Shown here piece by piece: positions 56,315 through 64,000 of a stretch of 64,000 bases of DNA. The position numbers and the translations under genes are program-made. This DNA is from Cryptomeria japonica (Eukaryota > Streptophyta > Pinopsida > Cupressales > Cupressaceae), in NCBI RefSeq assembly GCF_030272615.1, contig NC_081414.1, positions 305,849,164-305,913,163 on the forward strand, in the 5' to 3' direction. The notes below the pieces were generated by a model that worked only from the letters and a program-made list of their open reading frames with translations, was not told the DNA's origin and made no database searches. Every line of letters begins with the position of its first letter. Within the stretch, counting starts at the first letter, position 1.

Positions 56315-57509
56315 TGGTGGCATTTTTTATGATTATGTTGTGATTGTCATTGATGGTAACACACTTGCTATGAGATCACTTTTTAAATGAATGAATTATG
56401 CTCAACTGATAATTGTTCCAAACCAGTATCATGTGTTAGTCTTTAGACTACTGTTGTTATGCAGAAAGTGTTTATTGATCTCAAGTGGCATAAAGACTCA
56501 AGCGACATAGAGAGATCAAGCGGTTTGAGGATCTCAAGTGGTATGAAGGATCAAAGTGGCAGAACACATATTTCCTAGTCTTCATTTTTGTCAAACTAGC
56601 AACCGGTATTTTGCGTCAATCGATATTTTGTATGAACCGGTAATACTCTGTGATGAGTTACCAACTGACATTTTGTGATGAGTTACCCTCCACCGATTGT
56701 TTGGTGGTGCTGACACTTTGGCGGTGCTTTTGTGTCGTGTCACCAAATATGTCTAGATGCACTGAACCTAGGAACTTGCAATGTAATCCTATTGGACCAA
56801 CATGAAATCACTTTCCTCTATAAGGACATCATGTCTAGGGTTTTAGGAGTTGTTAGGGTTTTTAATTGCATGAGTTTTGTATGAGCGATCATAGGAGAGA
56901 AGAGGGAGTCTGTGTGAAGTAACAAAGTGTGAAGTGTCTGAAGACTGAAGTAATGCAAAATGCATTAACAATGAACTTTAATGGATCTAACCAAGCATAC
57001 TGTGCTAGTATCTAGATCACTCACTTGTTGATTACTTACATCTTTGACAAGTCTGAAGACCCTTAACCGAGTAGGCTTGGCAAAGCCTTTGTAAATCCTC
57101 TAACAAGGTGGTTCACATCCATGGATCTTAAATCCTCTCACAAGGTAGTCTTTAATCAGACTTATCTCCTAATAGAGATTGAGATTCCTAATAGGATCTG
57201 TTCTGGTAAAGAATATTGTATGACCTTAACCGGTCTGACCTTAACTGGTCTCGTTTCTATTCTGCAGATAGTAACTTCTGAGTTTCATCTCACCGTGGTT
57301 TTTTTCCCATTTGGGTTTCCATGTCAAATATCTTGTGTTATGGTGTTACTACTTCTGTGGGTGTATGCCTTATTTGCTATTTGGTTTGCATGTGTGTTAA
57401 CTGATTTGTTTGTTAAACTGTTTTACTAGTTTGCTACTAGACTGTGTAAGTGTTTAAGTCCAATAAATTTTGGTATACTAATTCACCCCCCCCCTCTTAG
57501 TATTCATCA
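56315..57509 (+). repeat. LTR-B
   Basis: 1,195 bases, TGGTGGCATTTTTT to CTTAGTATTCATCA. Shared as 3' LTR of internal 1 and 5' LTR of internal 2. Closer to LTR-C than to LTR-A, for example around 56,848-56,900. Confidence 0.88.
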
Positions 57510-57511
57510 AT

Positions 57512-57524
57512 TGGTATCAGAGCC
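57512..57524 (+). other. tRNA-iMet primer binding site, internal 2
   Basis: TGGTATCAGAGCC two bases after the LTR end, complementary to the 3' end of plant initiator methionine tRNA. It primes minus-strand cDNA synthesis. Confidence 0.92.
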
Positions 57525-57559
57525 AACCTTTCTATAAGTCTAACCACTTGGAAAGAGAT

Positions 57560-58837
57560 ATGGGGGAATACACTGTGAGGGAACCTACTCATCAGCTCAC
57601 TCAGTCTAAGCAAGCCTATGATGAACTTATGGTCAAATATAAGGCCTCTCAAGCAAAACGAAGAGAGCATGCTGAAAAACTGATGGAGCTATCTAAAAAT
57701 AGTTCTTCTCATGAAGCGAACATGGAAGCCCTAATTTAAGAAGTAGAAAAGTTGAATGAATCCAATTCCAACCTGAGAAAAGAGTTGGAAGGACTAACTA
57801 TCCAAATGTGTCAAGAGCTTGAGAACCAGAGGAAAGCTGAAGATATGATAAAAGACAAAGATCATGAAATCTCTAAGTTGAAGCAAGAGATCAGTGCACT
57901 TATCGCCAGGCTTCATGAAAACAAAATGGAAAAAGGAGTACAAGGTGAACTAAACATGGCTATCTTTGAGAATGCAACCTTGAAGGAATCCATTGTTGCT
58001 ATTTCCAAAGAACTCACTGAGTCAAAGGAAGTACTTGCCAAATTCAATAAGAGCACTGTCAAGCTAGAATAGAAGCTAGAATCAGCTAAACCGGTAAAGA
58101 ATACCAATTGACTTGGTTTCTTTGATTAAGAGAAAGGTGAGACTTCTAGAACAAAAGATGGAGCATCAAAGAAACAACTGGCATCAAAGGATAAAGGTAA
58201 GCAAAAGTTCAAACCTATTTACTTTAACTGTCTCAAGGAAGGACACACTGCTAATGTATGTAGAAGTAAGGCTTACAATAATTTTCCTTATTTTCTAAGC
58301 AATAAGCCTAGATCTAATAGATTCAATGGTAATTTTTATGCATGCAACAAGTTTGGGCATAGAGCATTTTAATGTAGGTCTATCATGCACAATACCGGAA
58401 GGTATGCTCAAAGGAATCAAGGAGTTTTTCCTGAACCCTCTGGAAATTGAAACACAAACTAGTTTAATATCTATAATCATCAGTTGCATAGTGGTAGCTA
58501 TCAAGCGGCAACCAGATGGTGAGAAAACTATTGGATTTGCCATGGTCATGGTCACACTACTACAACATGCAGAAGGAAGAATGGAAACATGAATAATGGA
58601 CCTTGGAGAGCACCTAGAATGGTTTGCTATCATTGCAACAAACCAGGTCATTCAGAAAGATTTTGTAGAAGTAGAAAGAGCATATCGGATGACATATCAG
58701 TCACTCCAGAAGGAACAATTGATGTTGAAACTATTCAAGCGAATATGAACAAAATCTAGAAGAAGAAGCCAAAAGAAGTAATTCAAGAAGAACCGGTTTG
58801 TGCACCTAGTGTGGAAGTTGTTGAACCAGTGAACTAA
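57560..58837 (+). pseudogene. Gag with coiled coil and zinc knuckles, internal 2 (broken)
   Basis: ATG 57,560 (MGEYTVREPTHQLTQSKQ). The coiled coil runs to about 58,080, interrupted by TAA near 57,737 (Gln in internal 3). Knuckles: FNCLKEGHTANVC (first Cys is Tyr), YACNKFGHRAF then stop and C, a middle one with CHGHGHTTTTC-like spacing, and CYHCNKPGHSERFC (about 58,625-58,668), which is intact. Ends at TAA 58,835. Further breaks near 58,068, 58,108 and 58,370. Confidence 0.82.
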
Positions 58838-59280
58838 GCATCAGAATAGCTTAGAAGGAGCAAACGGTGAAATGTTTTGTACCCCCAGTCTATACCGGTG
58901 AAATACCTTAACCAGTATGTGATACCTGTCATTTGGCAGAAGATCAGAAATGGTAAAAGGCAAATCAAGGTTTAGGCCGTAATGGTGGAGCATTTATTAC
59001 GGTAGGTGAGGAATATGTTTAAAAGGAACTTTCAAATCATTTCTCACTATCATTTTTTGAGTGAAGAAGTTTTTCAAGTGCAGAGCGAAGAAAAGGTGAT
59101 TTGTGTTGCAATTCAAAGAAATTTAAAAACCGCGAAGAAGATTCATAAGCTAATATCAGATGGTCAAGAGTAGAACTCAAAGTAGTGATTTAGTAACCGA
59201 CGTAGTGGGTGGCGAAGTGGAATTAGCAAGCCCTAAATTCTCAATTTTTGAAAGGTATTTCTTGAGTTTTCTATTTTTTC

Positions 59281-60936
59281 ATGGCTTCCGCATCACACTC
59301 TAGTTCTAGTGCACCCATTGATTCAGTAGATTTCATCCAATGAAAAGTAAATATAATGCCCTATCCTTAGTACCCGCTAGTGTCATTGTCAAGGAAGACA
59401 TTTCTGATTACATTGACTGTAAAATTGAAGACCTAGGATCTCTTGTAATCCATTCTCAGCTAAGTCTATTCTATGGGAAGGATAAAAAGATCAAACTGGA
59501 GTATAGCATCTTGGAGAAGAAGAAGCTTCACAATGCAGTTTATTTCCTTGTAGATTTCATAGATGATCACATCTGAATCATTCTGAGCAGAGTTCATGGT
59601 GATAAAATGTATCTTGAGAGAACACATGACATCACACTAGAAGCTATTCATGCCATCATCGGTTTCTGCAACATCAGTGAAGTGCCAGCCCTGAGGAAGA
59701 TCATCAAGACCGAAATGACCAAGCTCACTAGTTCAGTGAGCGACTCACGTGGAATGACTATCAACTCAATCAAGGATGAACTGGTCAAGTATGTTTGTAT
59801 GGTGATAGGTTACTGGACTTTCTCGGCTAGCAGAATCAACTCTGTCTTAGCTGCAGTGATAAATGCTGCTTACAGGATGATCAAAGAAGATGCATCATTT
59901 GATCTATGCACCTGTATGCATAGACAACTCCTGATTAACCTAAAATCTATCAAACAGGACAATGCCTTGAGGTTTAAGTTTGGACAACTACTGGTAGGGT
60001 TATTCTTCTACTTTCAAGGTTACTTCCCAAGAGTTGGAGATATTCAGTGGTCTATTGACCAACCGGTTACCAAGCAAATCAAGGAAAGCTTGCAAGTGGT
60101 TGAAACTGGTTACCCTGAAGTCCTGAACAAGTACTTTGATGAGTTCAGAAGCAAGATGAGCCTAAGGATGAGGATATCCAGTGACATTGTCAAGAAATAC
60201 GAAGAGGACATCTACTTTATCATCAAAGTGGATGAATGCATAATGGAGGTTGTTGAGCCTAGATAGGAAGAAGTGGAGCCTTTGGGCTGTGAGGTAATGT
60301 ATGATATGCTGGACGGGTATGCCTCTACCGTTATTGCCTCACCTCTTGATCCTAAGGAGAAAAGAACTGGCACCTATCTAGAAAGGGTGACACCGGTTAA
60401 AGAACCTTCAGCAAAGAAGGGAAAGGAAGTGCCATCTGTATCGGCACCAGTTACTACAGCAAGTCCTAAAGTGACCAAGTGGTCACCGGCAAAGAAGAAA
60501 TTGGAAGTGAAACCCGCCAAGGTATTTGAGAGGAAGCGAAAGGCAAAAAGCAGCACACCGGACTCAGAAGAAACTATGTCTGAAGAATAGCCTAAGAAGA
60601 CTAGGCAAATGAGGAAGAAGACAAAGGCAACCAGCAATAAACCAGCAGCATCTGCACCGGTAAATATTGATCAGCAACCGAACACGAGATTTGCAGGAAC
60701 TTCAATTGGTTCTACTCCCATGCCTATAAATACTTCAAAAATGCTATCTCAATCTAGATGCCTTAACGGTGACTCAAGAGATGAGCATGATAGATGCCAT
60801 GGAAGAATAGGTCTCTCAGATGCAGATAGAGAAAGAGGTGGCTACCTCCCTACTTGAGTCATGGTCCTTATCCATGAAGCAATTTTTGTAGGACTTTAAA
60901 TTAGTTTTTGACAAGTTTGACTCATTATTATCATAA
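59281..60936 (+). pseudogene. ORFb, internally deleted copy, internal 2
   Basis: ATG 59,281 (MASASHSSSSAPIDS), a one-base shift near 59,338, then domain 1 nearly intact to 60,263 (DLGSLVIHSQLSLF, ALRKIIKTEMTKLTSS, KFGQLLVGLFFYFQ). A basic linker follows (TKWSPAKKKLEVK). At about 60,672 the sequence jumps from APVNID to the equivalent of 55,809 in internal 1. So about 1.6 kb, covering domain 2, the Lys/Glu tract and most of the coiled coil, is deleted. Stops: TGA 59,577, TAG 60,264 (shared with internal 1), TAG 60,588. Ends TAA 60,934. Confidence 0.82.
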
Positions 60937-60998
60937 ACATTTATTATTTTAATACTAATGGAATAGGGGTTATTCAGTTGTACTTTGTCATTGTTGGC

Positions 60999-61215
60999 AA
61001 AGGGGGAGTAGTATATTTGAATTTAAATTTTGAAGCATGCTATGTATACCTTCATGTCTATCTCTGTAAGAAAATAGTATACATTGTATTTTTTTGCAAA
61101 AGGGATAGCGTATATGCTTAGGGGGAGTAATTTTTTTTATGGCATGATTTTGTTGTAAAACACTTAAAAGTCAAAATTTTTCCTAAGTGTTGCCATCAAT
61201 GCCAAAGGGGGAGGT
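60999..61215 (+). other. Three polypurine tracts, internal 2
   Basis: AAAGGGGGAG (60,999-61,008), TAGGGGGAG (61,119-61,127) and AAAGGGGGAGGT (61,204-61,215). The last abuts LTR-C and is the expected plus-strand primer. The other two have the same core. Confidence 0.8.
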
Positions 61216-62394
61216 TGTTGGCATTTTTGATGATTATGTTGTGATTGTCATTAATGGTCACACACTTGCTATGACATCACTTTTTGAATGAATGAATTAT
61301 GCTTAATCGGTAATTGTTCCAAACTGGTATCATGTGTTAGTCTTTAGACTACTATTGTTATGCAAAAAGTGTTTACCGATCTCAAGCGACATAAATACTC
61401 AAGCGGCATAGAGAGATCAGGTGGTTTGAGGATCTCAAGCAGTATGAAGGATCAAAGTGGCAGAACACATATTTCGTAGTCTTCATTTTTGTCAAATCAG
61501 AAACTGGTATTTTGCATCAATCAGTATTTTGTATGAACTGGTAATACTCTATGATGAGTTACCATCCAGAATTTTGTGATAAGTTACCATCCATCGATTG
61601 TTTGGTGGTGCCAACACTCTGGCGGTGCTTTTATGCCATGTCACCAAATATGTCTAGATGCACTAAACCTAGGAACTTGCAATGTAATCCTATTGGACTG
61701 ACATGAAATTAGTTTCCTTTATAAGGACATCATCTCTAGGATTTTAGGAGTTGTTAGGGTTTTTAATTGCATGAGTTTTGTATGACCGATCATAGGAGAG
61801 AAGAGGGATTTTCTGTGAAGTAATAGAGTGTGAAGTGTTTGAAGACTGAAGTAATGCAAAATGCATTAACAATGAGCCTTAATGGATCTAACCAAGCATA
61901 TTGTGCTAGTATCTAGATCACTCACTTGTTGATTACTTACATCTTCAATGAGTCTGAAGACCCTTAATCGGGTAGCCTTGGCAAAGCCTTTGTAAATCCT
62001 CTAACAAGGTGGTTCACATCCGTGGATCTTAAATCCTCTCACAAGGTAGTCTTTAATTGGACTTATCCACTAATAGAGATTGAGATTCCTAACAGGATCT
62101 GTTTTGGTAAAGAACATTGTATGACCTTAACCGGTCTAGTTTCTATTCTGCAGATAGTAACTTGTGAGTTCCATCTCACCATGGTTTTTTTCCCATTTGG
62201 GTTTCCACGTCAAATATCTTGTGTTATGGTGTTACTGCTTCTGTGGGTGAATGCCTTATTTGCTATCTGGTTTGCATGTGTGTTAATTGGTTTGTTTGTT
62301 AAACTATTTTACCAGTTTTCTACTAGACTGTGTAAGTGTTTAAGTCCAATAAATTTTGGTATACTAATTCACCCTCCCCTCTTAGTATTCATCA
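61216..62394 (+). repeat. LTR-C
   Basis: 1,179 bases, TGTTGGCATTTTTGATG to CTTAGTATTCATCA, with an intact polypurine tract before it and a primer binding site after it. Confidence 0.9.
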
Positions 62395-62396
62395 AT

Positions 62397-62409
62397 TGGT
62401 ATCAGAGCC
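62397..62409 (+). other. tRNA-iMet primer binding site, internal 3
   Basis: TGGTATCAGAGCC, identical to internal 2, two bases after LTR-C. Confidence 0.92.
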
Positions 62410-62444
62410 AAGCTTTCTATAAGTCTAACCACTTGGAAAGAGAT

Positions 62445-63720
62445 ATGGTGGAATACACTGTGAGGGAACTTACTCATCATCTCACTTAGTCTAAGCAAGC
62501 TTATGATGAACTTATGGTCAAATAAGGCCTCTTAGGCAAAAAGAAGAGAGCATGCTGAAAAACTGATGGAGCTATCTGAAAATAGTTCTTTTGATGAAGC
62601 GGACATGGAATCCCTAATTCAAGAAGTAGAAAAGTTGAATGAATCCAATTCCAACCTAAGAAAAGAGTTGGAAGGACTAACTATCCGAATGTGTCAAGAG
62701 CTTAAGAACCGGAGGAAAGCTGAAGATTTGATAAAAGACAAAGATCATGAAATCTCTAAGTTGAAGCAAGAGATCAGTGCACTTACTGCTAGTCTTCATG
62801 AAAGAAAAATGGAAAAAGAAGGAGTACAAGGTGAACTAAACATGGCTATCTCTGAGAATGCAACCTTGAAGGAATCCAATGCTGCTATTTCCAAAGAACT
62901 CACTGAGTCAAAGGAAGTACTTGCCAAATTCATTAAGAGCACTTTCAAGCTAAAACAAAAGCTAGAATAAGCTAAACCGGTAAAGAATACCAATGGAATT
63001 GGTTTCTCTGATTATGAGAAAGGTTAGACTTCTAGAACAAAAGATGGAGCATCAAAGAAACAACCGGCATCAAAGGATAAAGGTAAGTAAAAGTTCAAAC
63101 CTGTTTTCTTTAACTGTCTCAAGGAAGGATACATTGCTAATGTATGTAGAAGTAAGACTTACAATAATTTTCCTTTTTTCCTAAATGATAAGCCTAGATC
63201 CAATAGATTCAATATTAATTGTTATGCATGCAAAAAGTTTGGGCATAGAGCATTTGAATGCAGGTATGTCATGCACAATCTTAGAAGGTATCCTCAAAGG
63301 AATCAAGGAGTTTTTCCTGAACCCTCTGGAAACCAGAACACAAACCGGTTTAATGCCTATAATCATCAGTCGCATAGCGGTAGCTATGAAGCGACAATCA
63401 GATGGTGAGCAAACTGTTGGATTTGCCATAGTCATGGTCACACTGCTGCAACATGCATAAGGAAGAATGGAAACATGAATAATGGACCCTGGAGAGTACC
63501 TGGAATGGTTTGCTATCATTGCAACAAGCCAGGTCATTCAGCAAGATTCTGTAGAAGTATAAAGAGCATATCAGATGACATACCAGTCACTCTAGAAGGA
63601 ACGATTGATGTTGAAACTATTCAAGCGGATATGAACAAAACCTAGAAGAAGAAGCCAGAAGAAGTAATTTAAGAACCGGTTTCTGCACCTAGTGTGGAAG
63701 CTGTTGAACTGGCAAACTAA
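62445..63720 (+). pseudogene. Gag with coiled coil and four zinc knuckles, internal 3 (broken)
   Basis: ATG 62,445 (MVEYTVRELTHHLT) then TAG, and a shift near 62,525. The coiled coil is open 62,566-62,968. Four knuckle positions of 14 residues each: 63,106-63,147 (first Cys is Phe and His is Tyr), 63,220-63,261 (CYACKKFGHRAFEC), 63,415-63,456 (CWICHSHGHTAATC), 63,511-63,552 (CYHCNKPGHSARFC). The last three keep the full C-x2-C-x4-H-x4-C pattern. Further stops near 63,026, 63,088, 63,406 and 63,644. Ends TAA 63,718. Four knuckles is more than usual for Gag. Confidence 0.85.
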
Positions 63721-64000
63721 GCATCAAAATAGCTTAGGGGGAGCAAACGGTGAAATTTTTTGAACCCTGGACCTATACAGGTGAAAGACCTTAACTAGTA
63801 TGTGATACCTATCATTTGGCAGAAGACCAGAAATAGTAAAAGGCAAATTAGGGTTTATGCCCTAATGGTGGAGCATTTATTACGGTAGGTTAGGAATATG
63901 TTTTAAAGGAACTTTCAAATCATTTCTCACTATTATTTTTTGAGTGAAGAAGTTTTTCAAGTGTAGAGAAAAGAAAAGGTGATTTGTTTTGCAATTCACA
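63721..64000 (+). other. Spacer before ORFb, internal 3 (window end)
   Basis: Corresponds to 58,838-59,120 in internal 2. It contains the conserved CTTAGGGGGAGCAAACGG phrase. ORFb of this internal region should begin about 180 bases past the window. Confidence 0.8.

Larger units (their letters stand above)
49878..64000 (+). mobile_element. Chain of three LTRs with three internal regions (plus strand)
   Basis: Order: LTR-A, internal 1, LTR-B, internal 2, LTR-C, internal 3 (cut by the window end). All are in the same direction and share single LTRs between neighbours. LTR-B and LTR-C, and internals 2 and 3, resemble each other more than LTR-A and internal 1. Such chains arise by unequal recombination between LTRs. 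The internals encode Gag and ORFb but no pol. The chain starts inside the M2 coding frame. Confidence 0.85.

Noticed and set aside
6849-60590. Reassigned stop codon (TAG, or TAG and TAA, read as Gln)
   Set aside because: TAG also replaces Trp codons, TGA stops are present, and frameshifts accompany the stops. Ordinary genes of plants use the standard code. C-to-T decay explains the pattern without recoding.
51086-61215. Copia or gypsy pol (protease, integrase, RT) in the LTR elements
   Set aside because: No catalytic motif such as the integrase zinc finger, D-D-E pattern or RT YVDD-like box is visible in any frame of internals 1 and 2.
1-64000. tRNA or rRNA genes, CRISPR arrays, bacterial operons
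   Set aside because: No tRNA cloverleaf or rRNA core sequence noticed. The only short regular repeat with period in the CRISPR range is the 44-bp minisatellite, which has no spacers. The DNA is eukaryotic.

Overview
This window looks like plant nuclear DNA, almost entirely old transposable elements with no clearly intact host gene. The evidence is plant L1-type LINEs with an RNase H domain, LTR elements with a plant-type initiator-Met-tRNA primer binding site, a CACTA DNA transposon, and fragments of plant gene families (DRM de novo DNA methyltransferase, PLS-type PPR protein). The low gene density and old, heavily mutated copies would suit a large genome such as a gymnosperm, but I cannot prove the species.

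Layout. 1-6,740: AT-rich DNA with a TA microsatellite, a dispersed repeat pair and a possible 1.17 kb inverted-repeat element (4,444-5,616). 6,807-22,768: two diverged L1-type LINEs (L1-A, L1-B) head to tail on the plus strand. Each has ORF1, ORF2 (endonuclease, RT, RNase H) and a third ORF. The pair seems to sit in the 3' tail of a third LINE, L1-C, which runs on the minus strand from about 29,690 to 22,764 and has a short tail remnant at 6,741-6,806. 29,939-39,454: a 9.5 kb CACTA element with matching ends and a 3-bp ACT target duplication. I see no transposase in it. It carries a possible first exon, a PPR fragment, and several pieces of a DRM gene arranged as inverted repeats. 41,581-64,000: a nest. 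A minus-strand LINE fragment (L1-D) is broken by a minus-strand LTR element (M1), that by a second one (M2), and that by a plus-strand chain of three LTRs with three internal regions, which runs off the window.

How the parts work together. The LINE copies share a layout of nucleic-acid-binding ORF1, enzymatic ORF2 and a conserved coiled-coil ORF3 of unknown role. The LTR elements encode a Gag with four zinc-knuckle positions and, where pol should be, a large coiled-coil protein (called ORFb here). No RT, integrase or protease is visible in them, so they probably depend on a partner element. The most striking locus is the CACTA element. Transcription through its DRM inverted repeats would give hairpin RNA matching the host's own de novo methyltransferase. 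This parallels rice miR820, a CACTA-encoded small RNA that targets OsDRM2.

Decay is consistent across the window. By hand count about three quarters of internal stops are TAG, mostly at positions where a related copy has Gln or Trp, as expected from cytosine deamination. All protein calls rest on reading motifs by eye; no database search was possible.
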